Positions 1 through 8,089 of a stretch of 64,000 nucleotides of DNA are shown here, one piece after another. A model generated the notes under the pieces. The model made no database searches and was not told the DNA's origin. It saw only the letters and a list, made by a program, of their open reading frames with translations. Position 1 is the first letter of the stretch, and the number at the start of each line of letters is the position of its first letter. The position numbers and the translations under genes were made by a program. The stretch is taken from assembly GCF_018130545.1 (NCBI RefSeq), contig NZ_JAFCKF010000004.1, positions 569,501 through 633,500 on the forward strand, read 5' to 3'. The DNA comes from Bradyrhizobium tropiciagri (GTDB lineage Bacteria; Pseudomonadota; Alphaproteobacteria; Rhizobiales; Xanthobacteraceae).

Positions 1-192
1 TTGACCTTGCGGCTTGACGACGAGGTCGGGCCGAAGAAGGACAATGCGGGACCGTCGCGCGATTTCTCGCGCGGCTCGGCCAGGATGACATCGTCCGCGC
101 CGCGCCGTCCGCAGGAGCAGTCCGGCGGCGGCGCGCTCGCTGACGCGCTGCGTCGCGCGGCCGAGAAGAGCGGGCGCGGCAAGCCGACCTGA
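1..192 (+). CDS. tex: Tex-like S1-domain RNA-binding protein, C-terminal end (partial)
   Basis: The window opens inside this gene; only the last 63 codons are present, ending in TGA. The first visible residues, LTLRLDDE, match the closing strand of the S1 RNA-binding domain that ends the transcription accessory factor Tex. A basic, low-complexity tail follows, closing in GGGALADALRRAAEK, as in alphaproteobacterial Tex proteins. The YqgF-like and helix-hairpin-helix domains would lie outside the window. The call rests on a short stretch, so another S1-domain protein is possible. Confidence 0.6.
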   Translation: MTLRLDDEVGPKKDNAGPSRDFSRGSARMTSSAPRRPQEQSGGGALADALRRAAEKSGRGKPT

Positions 193-312
193 GCCGCGTT
201 GGCGTCATCGGCCATCTCACGGCGATACAGACAAGGGGCGGATCACGTTTCGCGGGTCCGCCCGGTTGCCTGCCGCTGAACGCCACAGAGTTGGTGGTGA
301 ACCGCCCATGAG

Positions 313-717
313 CTACATCAGTCCGCGCGAGAGCCATAGGTGCGCCCTGCTGTCCCGGAGCCTTTCGAGAGCTCGGTGGGCGGCGATGTAGTCGATATCG
401 CTGGGCGTCACGCCGATATCCATCAGCTCCCTGTCGCTGAGGTCGCGCAAGCTCACGCGTAAACTCCTGCGTTGTTGCCAGTTGCGGAAAGCACGCCAGC
501 ACCGCTGAAGCAAACCTGGGAGGCTCCGCGTCGATGCGACCGGTGGTCCAGCCGCCTCCTTTTCCGAGAAAGCGTCTCTCCGCGCCGCGATGGAGGCATC
601 GGGGCACGTCTCGGCCAACGCATCGCCCGGGGCGTCTTTCGCCAAGGCGATGGCGCGGCTGAGCCCTGCGGCATCGCGCCCGGGCTCGGCTGTGAAGTTC
701 GTCTGTTGAGGTGGCAT
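313..717 (-). CDS. DUF1127 domain protein
   Basis: This is a 134-residue protein whose last 50 residues (from about WRAFRNWQQRRSLRV to the end) carry the DUF1127 pattern: an aromatic/Arg-rich helix, then LRDLSDRELMDIGVTPSDI. Small alphaproteobacterial DUF1127 proteins have been linked to phosphate and carbon metabolism and to RNA turnover; the role of this longer form is not known. The N-terminal 80 residues are Ala-rich with no recognisable domain. I chose the ATG at 717 because a good Shine-Dalgarno (CAGGAGCG) sits just upstream on the minus strand; an ATG 39 bases earlier lacks one. A hairpin terminator (762-788) lies upstream in the same orientation. Confidence 0.8.
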   Translation of the reverse strand: MPPQQTNFTAEPGRDAAGLSRAIALAKDAPGDALAETCPDASIAARRDAFSEKEAAGPPVASTRSLPGLLQRCWRAFRNWQQRRSLRVSLRDLSDRELMDIGVTPSDIDYIAAHRALERLRDSRAHLWLSRGLM

Positions 718-761
718 CGCACGCTCCTGCTGTTGTGCCGGCAGGAGTGTGGCCAAACAAA

Positions 762-788
762 AGGCCCCGTCCGATGCCGGCGGGGCCT
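762..788 (-). terminator. Intrinsic terminator upstream of the DUF1127 gene
   Basis: Perfect 8-bp arms (AGGCCCCG at 762-769, CGGGGCCT at 781-788) with an 11-nt loop. Read on the minus strand the hairpin is followed by TTTTGTTT. It lies about 45 bp before the DUF1127 start, so it ends a short minus-strand transcript or attenuates the DUF1127 gene. Confidence 0.6.
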
Positions 789-1170
789 GGTGAAAGATCG
801 CGTCGTCGAATTCCTAGCGCGCGACTCCTTCCACGGCCCAGCAAGAGTGGGTCATGTTTTTACGGTTCGCGGTGCGCACGACGGTGACCATGTCGGTTGG
901 CTATCACGGGGATCGCGCAAAATCAAGGGCTGCGCCTGCGCCACGCGCATCCTGGAGTCGAGCGGTCCTGACTGACGTGAGGATCGTTTGAAAGTTTGAA
1001 GCGGAAGCCCGAAGCGTGCCGCAGGCGGAAAGCCTCGCGCCAATCCTAAATCCGCTGTCAGAATCTGGCGCATTTGTCAGTTGAAGTCGGCCTCACGCTT
1101 GCGTCTTCTGAGCATCCTCTGCTTGCGGCGATGAGAGTTCGCCGCGGTCCCAATCAGGGAGGATATCTCG
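789..1170. other. Intergenic stretch, no convincing gene
   Basis: I see no supported gene here. A 13-codon reading frame on the minus strand (855 down to 814, MTHSCWAVEGVAR) ends just before the terminator at 762-788, but it lacks a Shine-Dalgarno sequence. The promoter of the Gly/His-rich gene at 1171 should lie at the right-hand end, where GGGAGGA precedes the ATG. Confidence 0.4.
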
Positions 1171-1695
1171 ATGACGAACAGGCTTCTCAAATGTCTCACG
1201 GCGGCGACGCTCGCGGTCAGCGTTGCGCTTGCCCCCGCGGCTCTTGCCAGAGGCGGCGGTGGTGGTGGTGGTGGCGGACATGGCGGCGGCGGTGGTTTCG
1301 GCGGCGGCCACGGCGGCGGCTTTGCCGGCGCCATGGGCGGTGGCATGCATGGCGGCGGCTTTGGCGGCGGAATGCATGGCGGAGGTTTCGGCGGCGGTAT
1401 GCGTGGCGGAGGCATGGCGTTTGCCGCGATGGGCGGCGGCGGCCATTTTGCCGGCGGCCATTTCGGTGGCGCGCGCTTCGCCGGCGCTCCCGCATTCGGC
1501 CCGCGATTTGCCGGCGCCGGATTCCACGGCGGACGCTTCTTCCATCACGGCGGCTTCTTCCATCATCATCGCTTCCATCGCTTCGCATTCTTCGGCGCGC
1601 CTTACGTCTATGCCGATTACTACGAAGGCTGTTACCGCAGGGTATGGACGGCTTACGGGCTGCAATGGGTCAATGTGTGCGGGGACTATTGGTGA
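1171..1695 (+). CDS. Gly/His-rich exported protein
   Basis: This is a 174-residue protein. Residues 1-26 form a signal peptide (hydrophobic core ending ALAPAALA, cleavage before RGGGG). Residues 27-100 are almost entirely Gly with His and Met in GGGMHGGGFGGG-type repeats. The next 45 residues are rich in Phe, His and Gly, and the tail has aromatic residues and two cysteines (YYEGCYRRVW, WVNVCGDYW). The shape is that of small secreted Gly-rich proteins of rhizobia. His and Met abundance could bind metal, but that is inference. A GGGAGGA ribosome site precedes the ATG. No enzyme function can be assigned. Confidence 0.8.
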   Translation: MTNRLLKCLTAATLAVSVALAPAALARGGGGGGGGGHGGGGGFGGGHGGGFAGAMGGGMHGGGFGGGMHGGGFGGGMRGGGMAFAAMGGGGHFAGGHFGGARFAGAPAFGPRFAGAGFHGGRFFHHGGFFHHHRFHRFAFFGAPYVYADYYEGCYRRVWTAYGLQWVNVCGDYW

Positions 1696-1848
1696 TCGCC
1701 CAACCAACCGCACCGTTGTCGCGGTCGTCGCCAGGCGTTCCATCCAGCCCCGGATTGGGATAGTCTGGCGGCGGCTGTCGCGGGGCACGGGCACTCGGAG
1801 AGTTTGCGAACTCGACAGGGTTCAAGACAACTCGGAGAGTTTTGCACA

Positions 1849-2541
1849 ATGACCGGAGCTCACCGCCGCATTCTCGTCGTCGAGGACGATCCTGAAACCG
1901 CGGGCCAGCTCGTCGAGGAGCTCACCACCAGCGGCTATGAGGTCGATCTGGCCGCGAACGGCCGCGAGGCGCTGAGCCAGGGCGCGGCGCGCGACTATGC
2001 CGTGATCACGATCGATCGCATGCTGCCCGACATCGATGGCATCACGGTGATGCGCCAGATGCGCGACGACGGCATCGCAGTGCCGTTCCTGATCATCAGT
2101 GCGCTCGGCGAGGTCGACGATCGCGTGCGCGGCCTGCGCGCCGGCGGCGACGACTATCTGGTCAAGCCGTTCTCCTTTGTCGAGTTGCTGGCGCGGCTGG
2201 AGGCGCTGGGCCGCCGCAGCGAGACCGTGGCCAAGGAGACCATCCTGCGGGTCGGCGATCTCGCTGTCGATCTGATTGCGCGAACGGCGAGCCGCCGCGG
2301 CCGCAAGATTCCGCTGCTGCCGAAGGAATTCCAGCTGCTCGAATATCTTGCGCGCAACGAGGGCCGCGTGGTGTCGCGCGCCATGCTGTTGCAGCATGTT
2401 TGGGATCTGCATTTCGATCCCTCGACCAACATCATCGATGTCTATGTCGGGCGGGTGCGCCGCAAGGTCGACGACCAGCAAGCCTATCCGCTGATCCACA
2501 CCATTCGCGGCATCGGGTACTGCCTCCGTGCTCCTGGCTAA
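1849..2541 (+). CDS. OmpR/PhoB-family response regulator
   Basis: This 230-residue two-component regulator has an N-terminal receiver (residues 7-120) with the acidic pair ED at 12-13, phospho-acceptor D56 in TIDRMLPD and the conserved Lys in LVKPFS. A C-terminal winged-helix DNA-binding domain follows (PKEFQLLEYLARNEGRVVS and IIDVYVGRVRRKV). I preferred the ATG at 1849 to an upstream frame start because it begins right before the first receiver strand and has a CGGAGAG site upstream. Its end overlaps the histidine kinase gene by 14 bp, so the two are co-translated. The stimulus is unknown. Confidence 0.93.
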   Translation: MTGAHRRILVVEDDPETAGQLVEELTTSGYEVDLAANGREALSQGAARDYAVITIDRMLPDIDGITVMRQMRDDGIAVPFLIISALGEVDDRVRGLRAGGDDYLVKPFSFVELLARLEALGRRSETVAKETILRVGDLAVDLIARTASRRGRKIPLLPKEFQLLEYLARNEGRVVSRAMLLQHVWDLHFDPSTNIIDVYVGRVRRKVDDQQAYPLIHTIRGIGYCLRAPG

Positions 2542-3901
2542 GACCCTCGGGTCATCGACATTCCGCCTGGCCTTGATCGCCATCGGCGTCTTTGGCCTGA
2601 TCGTGTCCGCGATCTTCGCCTATGTCTATTGGTCGACGCTGTCCTATGTGCGCGACAGGTCCGACCGCGCTATCATGATCGAGCAGGCGAGCCTCGATGA
2701 GGCCTATGCGCGGTCCGGCCGTGGTGGCCTGACCGCGTTGATCGCCCAGCGCGTCGTCGACAAGAACTTTGCCGATCATGTCTATCTGCTGGCCGGTCCC
2801 GGCTCCGCGCCGCTCGCCGGAAATCTCAAGCAATGGCCGGCGGACGCTTCCGGGCAGGGATGGGCCGAGTTTCGCACCTCGCTGCCGGCGCTCTCTTCGG
2901 GGTCGGCGCTGATGCGCGGCGTGACGGAGACCCTGTCAAACGGTGATCGGCTGCTGGTCGGCCGCGACATCAGCGACCTCGACGGCTTCATGGCGCAAAT
3001 CAGGGCCGCCGGCATCGCCGCCGTGCTGCTGATCATCGGCCTTGCCGCCGCCGCCAGCATCGGGGTCACGCGGCGAACCGTCGGCCGGATCGAGCAGATC
3101 AATGCGATCAGCCGCGCCATCATGCTGTCCGGCCTTGACCAGCGCATCCCGCTCCGCGGCAGCCATGACGAATGGGATCGCGTCGCCGAGAATCTCAACC
3201 TGATGCTGGACCGCATCCAGACCCTGATGGGGGACGTCAAGCAGGTCGGCGAGAACATTGCCCATGATTTGCGCACGCCGTTGACCCGGATGCGCGGCCG
3301 GCTGGAGAAGGCCTACCATGCCCCGCGCAACCAGCAGGCCGACGCGGCGCTGATCGGCGACACCATTGCCGATCTCGATGCGGTGCTCGGGATGTTCGCG
3401 TCGATCACGCGGATCTCCGAGATCGAGACGCGGGCCCGCAAGGGCGCGTTCCGCATCGTCAATCTCGTCGAGATCGCCGGCGAGGTGGTCGAGCTCTACG
3501 ACGCTGCGGCCGAGGAGGTCACCACCCATCTCGAGCTTGCCGGCGATCCCGCGGTGCAGGTCACAGGCGACCGCGACCTGCTGTTCGATGCCATTGCCAA
3601 TCTCGTCGACAACGCCATCAAGCATGGCCGCCCGGGCGGGCGGGTGATCGTGACCTGCGACAACGACGAGAACGGTGCGGTAATTGCGGTCGCCGATGAC
3701 GGTCCCGGTATCCCGGCCGAGCAGTACGACCACGTTTTCAAGCGCTTCTACCGGCTCGAGCAGAGCCGCTACACGCCGGGCAACGGCCTCGGCCTCAGCC
3801 TGGTCGCAGCGGTCGCGAGCCTGCACGGCGCGCGGATCGAACTGCGCGACAACGCGCCGGGACTGTTGTGCAGGCTCGTGTTTCCTGCGGCTGAGACGTA
3901 G
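2528..3901 (+). CDS. Two-component sensor histidine kinase
   Basis: This is a 457-residue EnvZ-type kinase partnered with the preceding response regulator. It has a transmembrane segment near residues 13-36, a periplasmic sensor of about 120 residues, a second transmembrane segment (about 158-180), a HAMP linker, and the H-box NIAHDLRTPLTR, whose His is the autophosphorylation site. The ATPase domain shows N (NLVDNAIKHG), G1 (VADDGPGIP), F (FKRFYRLE) and G2 (GNGLGLSLVAAVA) boxes. The start is GTG inside the end of the regulator gene. The stop codon falls at the edge of a dispersed palindromic repeat. Confidence 0.93.
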   Translation: MLLAKTLGSSTFRLALIAIGVFGLIVSAIFAYVYWSTLSYVRDRSDRAIMIEQASLDEAYARSGRGGLTALIAQRVVDKNFADHVYLLAGPGSAPLAGNLKQWPADASGQGWAEFRTSLPALSSGSALMRGVTETLSNGDRLLVGRDISDLDGFMAQIRAAGIAAVLLIIGLAAAASIGVTRRTVGRIEQINAISRAIMLSGLDQRIPLRGSHDEWDRVAENLNLMLDRIQTLMGDVKQVGENIAHDLRTPLTRMRGRLEKAYHAPRNQQADAALIGDTIADLDAVLGMFASITRISEIETRARKGAFRIVNLVEIAGEVVELYDAAAEEVTTHLELAGDPAVQVTGDRDLLFDAIANLVDNAIKHGRPGGRVIVTCDNDENGAVIAVADDGPGIPAEQYDHVFKRFYRLEQSRYTPGNGLGLSLVAAVASLHGARIELRDNAPGLLCRLVFPAAET

Positions 3902-3985
3902 GGTGGGTGAGCCGAAGGCGCAACCCACCAGCGCCATTCTCATCCGGCAACGATGGCGGGTTACGCTTCGCTAACCCGCCCTACG
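3897..3985. repeat. Dispersed palindromic intergenic element
   Basis: Ends are inverted (CGTAGGG at 3897-3903, CCCTACG at 3979-3985). Inside are further complementary stretches built on GGTGGG/AACCCACC and GGCGGGTTA/TAACCCGCC. It matches the style of GTAGGGTGGG elements that I recall being scattered in Bradyrhizobium genomes. It begins inside the histidine kinase stop codon. Confidence 0.6.
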
Positions 3986-4025
3986 AGCTGCGCTGCTTGG
4001 GATGTGAAGCGGCATTTCTGCCGAC

Positions 4026-4061
4026 GTCGTCCCGGGCAAGCGAAGCGCGACCCGGGACGAC
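4026..4061. repeat. Perfect 11-bp inverted repeat (hairpin)
   Basis: GTCGTCCCGGG at 4026-4036 is the exact reverse complement of CCCGGGACGAC at 4051-4061, with a 14-nt loop. It sits between convergent genes (kinase and azoreductase), so it could stop transcription from both sides. There is no T-run, which points to a REP-like element rather than a classical terminator. Confidence 0.55.
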
Positions 4062-4078
4062 GGTGGGATGGGGACCGC

Positions 4079-4705
4079 TCAAAACCTCGCCGCCATCTCC
4101 GCCAGTCGCCGATGCGACGCCTCCCGCGCCGTGCGGATCGGCTCAGTGGGCCCGGTGGTCGGGCCGATCGGCACGAAGCGTACGTCGCTGATGCCGATGA
4201 AGCGCAGCACTTCGCGCAGGTACGGCGTCGCCATGTCGATGCGGCCGCGGTTCATGCCGGTGACGAAGTCGCTGCCGCTGGCCAGGATCACAACCGTCGG
4301 GCGGTCCTTGAGCAGCGGCAGATAGCCCTGCGCTGGGTCGAAGCGGAAGGTCAGGCCGGGCTGGATGATGACGTCGAGCCACTGCTTGAGCTTGTAGGGG
4401 ATGGAGAAATTCCACATCGGCGTCGAGATCAGCACGCGATCGGCCAGCGACAGCCGCAGTGCGAGTCGCTCGGCGACGGCGAAGGCGTCGTGCTGCGAAT
4501 TGGTGAAGCTCTTGCCGCCGATCCGGGCGTATTTCGCTTCGAGCAGATAACCCTCGAATTCCGGCAGCGGCTCGCGCCACAGGTTCATCGCGTCGATCTC
4601 CCAGTCCGGCCGCGCCTCGCGGAATCGATCGAGAAAGACCCGCGCGCCGGCCGCCGATTCCGAATCGGCGCGGGGAGAGCAGGCAAGATGCAGCAGCTTC
4701 GGCAC
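4079..4705 (-). CDS. FMN-dependent NADH-azoreductase-like flavodoxin-fold protein
   Basis: This 208-residue protein has the flavodoxin fold of the AzoR/NAD(P)H quinone reductase family. It opens with a beta strand and phosphate-binding loop (LLHLACSPRADSESA), and has the family motif STPMWNFSIPYKLKQWLD near residue 100, which lines the FMN site, and GSDFVTGMNRGR further on. Members reduce quinones, azo compounds or nitroaromatics with NAD(P)H. It is the last gene of the minus-strand catabolic run, 9 bp after the SMP-30 fusion gene, so it probably handles a quinone or other redox intermediate of that pathway. Confidence 0.85.
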   Translation of the reverse strand: MPKLLHLACSPRADSESAAGARVFLDRFREARPDWEIDAMNLWREPLPEFEGYLLEAKYARIGGKSFTNSQHDAFAVAERLALRLSLADRVLISTPMWNFSIPYKLKQWLDVIIQPGLTFRFDPAQGYLPLLKDRPTVVILASGSDFVTGMNRGRIDMATPYLREVLRFIGISDVRFVPIGPTTGPTEPIRTAREASHRRLAEMAARF

Positions 4706-4714
4706 CGCGCCTCC

Positions 4715-6283
4715 TCAGCCGAGCGCCTTGATGACGGTGTCGGCGTTGGTCACGACGGACACGTTCTGCAGCGCGAAGTTGATCGCGGCGTTGTGCCAGT
4801 CGGCATTCATGGTCGAGCAGCAATCCTCCGGCACGATCATGAAATAGCCCTTGTCGGCGCCGGTGCGCGCGGTGTGCTCGACCGACATGTTGGTCCAGGC
4901 CCCGGTGTTGATGATCATGTCGCGGCCGGTCGCCTTCAGGATGGTCTCGAGCCGTGTGCCTTCCCAGGCGCTCATCCGCATCTTCTCGACCACGAAGTCG
5001 CCCGGGCGCGGCTCGAGCCCCGAGACCGGCGCCGCGCCCCAGCTGCCGCGTACCATCGCCTTGCTGTCGACCAGCCCCTCGAACAGCGGAGCGTTCAAGG
5101 TCACGCCGGGCGCCCCCGGCTCGACCACGAACCAGACGTGAATGATGGCGACGCCGCGCGCCCGCGCGGCCTCGGCGACGCGGCGGACATTCTCGACGAC
5201 ATGCTGTTGTCTTGCATGTGCGGGCGCGCCGGACTCGGCGAACGCGCCGCCATCCATGATGACGTCGTTCTGCATGTCCTGGATGATCATCGCGCAGCGC
5301 TGCGGATCGATCTGCATCTCGCCGGCGGCGAGATTCGGCGCGGGCGCGGATGACGCGGCACCGGCGCCGCGCTTGCCGCTCATATAGGGCTCATGGCGCG
5401 GCCCGACCCTGGTCGGGATCGCATAGACCGAATGGGTCGCGGTCAGATACAGCGTGCGGAAATCGGCGCCGCCCCAGGCGAGGTTGGCGACGAGCTCCGG
5501 CAGGCGGACCTTGCCGAGCAGATTGCCATCAGGCGAATAGACCCAGACGCCGCCGGGCGCGGTGACCCAGACATTGCCGCGCTGGTCGCACTTCATGCCG
5601 TCGGGCAGGCCGGGCTCGAGCTCGGAGCGGATGCCGGAGGCGAACACGCGCGGATTGCCGAGTGCGCCGTCGGCGCCGACATCGAAAGCGCGGATCAGCG
5701 CCTGCACGGTGTCGTTGACATAGAGGATGCGCTCGTCGGGCGAGAAGCACAGCCCGTTCGGCTGCTCGAACAGATAGCGGTCGACCAGCAATTTCGGCGC
5801 GCCGCCGCCTGGCGGGACGCGATAGACGCCCTGGAAGCCGAGCTGGCGCGGCCGCTCGACGCCATAGACCGGCATGCGGCCATACCAGGGGTCGGAGAAA
5901 TAGATTGCGCCACTCGAATGCACGCAGACGTCGTTCGGACTGTTGAGCTCCTGGTTCTCGTAATGCGAGGCCAGCACCTCCCGTCGTCCGTCGGGTCGCT
6001 CGCGGATCAGTGACGACGTCGCATGCTCGCAGACGATCAGGTTGAGGTCCGCGTCATAGGTCATGCCGTTGCATTTGTTCGATGGCCGCTTGACTTCGAC
6101 CACGCCGCGCCGCGCATCCCAGCGCCGGCGCACGTCGCCCGGCATGTCAGAGAATAGCAGGAAATGCTCCAGCGGATGCCAGATCGGTCCTTCCGTGAAA
6201 TCGAAGCCGGTGCCGACCTGGCCGACCGGCGCATACGGGTCGATCAGGTCTTCGAACTCGCTACGCAGCGTGACATGCGTCAT
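4715..6283 (-). CDS. SMP-30/gluconolactonase domain fused to an isochorismatase-like hydrolase
   Basis: This is a 522-residue two-domain enzyme. Residues 1-300 are an SMP-30/lactonase beta-propeller with the expected metal ligands in TEGPIW (E31), NSPND (N117) and VND (D191). After a 20-residue Ala/Pro linker, residues 325-522 are an isochorismatase-like alpha/beta hydrolase with D336 (IIQDMQND) and K434 (VVEKMR). The position that normally holds the catalytic Cys (TN-x-C-V) is Ser467 (TNMSVEHT). The fusion suggests two consecutive hydrolytic steps, such as lactone opening then C-N hydrolysis. It starts 18 bp after the metallo-hydrolase gene. Confidence 0.88.
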   Translation of the reverse strand: MTHVTLRSEFEDLIDPYAPVGQVGTGFDFTEGPIWHPLEHFLLFSDMPGDVRRRWDARRGVVEVKRPSNKCNGMTYDADLNLIVCEHATSSLIRERPDGRREVLASHYENQELNSPNDVCVHSSGAIYFSDPWYGRMPVYGVERPRQLGFQGVYRVPPGGGAPKLLVDRYLFEQPNGLCFSPDERILYVNDTVQALIRAFDVGADGALGNPRVFASGIRSELEPGLPDGMKCDQRGNVWVTAPGGVWVYSPDGNLLGKVRLPELVANLAWGGADFRTLYLTATHSVYAIPTRVGPRHEPYMSGKRGAGAASSAPAPNLAAGEMQIDPQRCAMIIQDMQNDVIMDGGAFAESGAPAHARQQHVVENVRRVAEAARARGVAIIHVWFVVEPGAPGVTLNAPLFEGLVDSKAMVRGSWGAAPVSGLEPRPGDFVVEKMRMSAWEGTRLETILKATGRDMIINTGAWTNMSVEHTARTGADKGYFMIVPEDCCSTMNADWHNAAINFALQNVSVVTNADTVIKALG

Positions 6284-6300
6284 CGCATTCGTCCTCGCTG

Positions 6301-7149
6301 TTACGCCGGGAACCAGTTGCGTTGCGGCAGGCTCTGCACGACGGGCCCGGGCACCTGGTCGTGCAGGCGGCCGACCACCGCGCCGCCCTCGATCTTGGCC
6401 GGGCGATCATGCACCGGCAATAGATAGCGGGAGCTGGAAAGCAGCTTCTTGATCGCGGCCTTCTCGGCGCGCTTGCTGGTGCCATGATTGCCTGTCGTGC
6501 GCGGCTCGGCGTCGTGGATTTCGTTGAATGGATTCACGATCTGGTCGTTGAAATCGTAGATCACGTCGCCGCAGATCGTCGCGATCCCGTCGGCGGTGTG
6601 GACGTGGATGTTCATCGAGCCTTCGGTATGGGCGTTGGCCGCGTCGCAATAGACGCCGGGCATCAGCTCGACCGGGCCGGTGATTTCGAGGTCGAGGAAG
6701 CGCAACGCGCTCTTGGTGTGCAGCCGATCGATCAAATGCTTGATGTCGGGCGCGGGATATTGCGGGTGCATCAGGCCGGAGACGGAATATTCCAGCTCCT
6801 TGCGGTTGAGGACGACGGTGGTGTTCATCGGAAACAGATCGTCCTTGCCGGCATGGTCGATGTGCAGATGGGTGTGGCAGACGAAGCGCACGTCGCCCAT
6901 CCGCACGCCGTGACGCGCCAGCTGGTTCTCGATCATGTTCTCGTGGAACTGGAGCCCGCGCATGCCGAGCGTCTCCATGATCTGGTTGGAGCGATAGCCG
7001 GTATCGACCAGCACAGGGTAGGGGCCGCCGAGGATCAAAAAGCCGAGCGTCAGCACGCGGCGCGTGCGGCCGCAATTGTGCCCGAGCACGAGGAAGCTCG
7101 ATTCCAGCTCGATATCGCCATAGTCCAGGACCTTGATCTCCAACGGCAT
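6301..7149 (-). CDS. Metallo-beta-lactamase-fold hydrolase, N-acyl-homoserine lactonase-like
   Basis: This 282-residue MBL-fold protein has the dinuclear zinc motif HTHLHIDHAGKD and later ligands in HTEGSMN and GDVIYDFND. Length and layout fit the AttM/BlcC/AiiB lactonase family, which opens gamma-butyrolactones or acyl-homoserine lactones. There is no signal peptide, so it acts in the cytoplasm. A strong GGAGGGAGA site precedes the ATG. In the middle of a catabolic gene run it more likely opens a lactone intermediate than quenches quorum signals, but the sequence cannot decide this. Confidence 0.85.
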   Translation of the reverse strand: MPLEIKVLDYGDIELESSFLVLGHNCGRTRRVLTLGFLILGGPYPVLVDTGYRSNQIMETLGMRGLQFHENMIENQLARHGVRMGDVRFVCHTHLHIDHAGKDDLFPMNTTVVLNRKELEYSVSGLMHPQYPAPDIKHLIDRLHTKSALRFLDLEITGPVELMPGVYCDAANAHTEGSMNIHVHTADGIATICGDVIYDFNDQIVNPFNEIHDAEPRTTGNHGTSKRAEKAAIKKLLSSSRYLLPVHDRPAKIEGGAVVGRLHDQVPGPVVQSLPQRNWFPA

Positions 7150-7198
7150 CGCTCTCCCTCCAAATTCGTATTCGTTTGTGTTTGTGTCGACGTCGCGT

Positions 7199-8089
7199 CT
7201 ACGGCCCCAGCCGATAGACCCGCGCCGCCGTTGTGCTGAAGATCGCCTCGCGCTGCTCGGGACTTAACCGTTCGGCGGCCGCCTTGAAGGCGTCGACGAG
7301 ATCGCGGTAGCTGGTCCACAGTTTCTCGATCGGAAAGTTGGAACCGAACAAGCAGCGATCCGCGCCGAAGATCGCGACCGTGTCGATGACGATGCCGGCG
7401 ATGTGCGCGGGATCGTTGCGATGGATGAAGGTGCCGAGCCCAGACAACTTCGACACCACGTTCGGGCATTGTGCCAGCCGCGCCATGCCGGCGCGCCAGG
7501 CGGCGCGGCCTTGCGGCGACAAGTCTTCCAGCATGCCGGCATGTTGCAGGATGAAGGTCACATCGGGGCAGGCCTCGGCGAGACCTGCGGCATCGGCCAT
7601 CTGTGGCGCGAACACCTGCAGATCAAAACTCCAACCGTAATCGGCGAGGTGGCCGACATTGCGCCGGGTCACCGGGTCGGTGCAGAGATCGGGACGTGTC
7701 GCGAAGCGATACAGCGGGTTGTCGTGCCAGTGCAGCTGCATGCGCACCCCGCGCATCAGCGGATAGCGCTGCAGGCGATCAAGCTGAGGGCGGACGTCGT
7801 GGACGGAAAAGTCTGCATAGGCGACGAGCGCGTGCGGCCAGCCATGCTGGTCAGCGGTCTGCTGCACCCAGGCCGCTTCATCCTCGAACTGGCCGTTCGG
7901 CCAGTTGGTCTGGACATAGACCGAGCGGGTGACGCCGGTGCCTTTGAGGTCGTCGAGATATTCCTCAATCGGATAGTCGCGACGGATCGGCTCGTAGGGG
8001 CCGAAGATACGTGGCTGCATCGGGCCGGACAGCCAGGCGAGATCGGCCTGGCGCCAGATATGATGATGTCCGTCGACAATGCCGGTCAC
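7199..8089 (-). CDS. Amidohydrolase family 2 (TIM-barrel) hydrolase
   Basis: This is a 296-residue metal-dependent hydrolase of the amidohydrolase_2 superfamily, which includes L-fuconolactonase and 2-pyrone-4,6-dicarboxylate lactonase. The N-terminal VDGHHHIW motif supplies the first metal ligands; RGVRMQLHWHD and the late DRCLFGSNFPIEK motif are typical of lactonase-type members. The GTG start overlaps the stop of the VWA gene by 4 bp (GTGA), so translation is coupled. Context suggests hydrolysis of a lactone or amide made after the molybdenum hydroxylase step. Confidence 0.87.
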   Translation of the reverse strand: MTGIVDGHHHIWRQADLAWLSGPMQPRIFGPYEPIRRDYPIEEYLDDLKGTGVTRSVYVQTNWPNGQFEDEAAWVQQTADQHGWPHALVAYADFSVHDVRPQLDRLQRYPLMRGVRMQLHWHDNPLYRFATRPDLCTDPVTRRNVGHLADYGWSFDLQVFAPQMADAAGLAEACPDVTFILQHAGMLEDLSPQGRAAWRAGMARLAQCPNVVSKLSGLGTFIHRNDPAHIAGIVIDTVAIFGADRCLFGSNFPIEKLWTSYRDLVDAFKAAAERLSPEQREAIFSTTAARVYRLGP

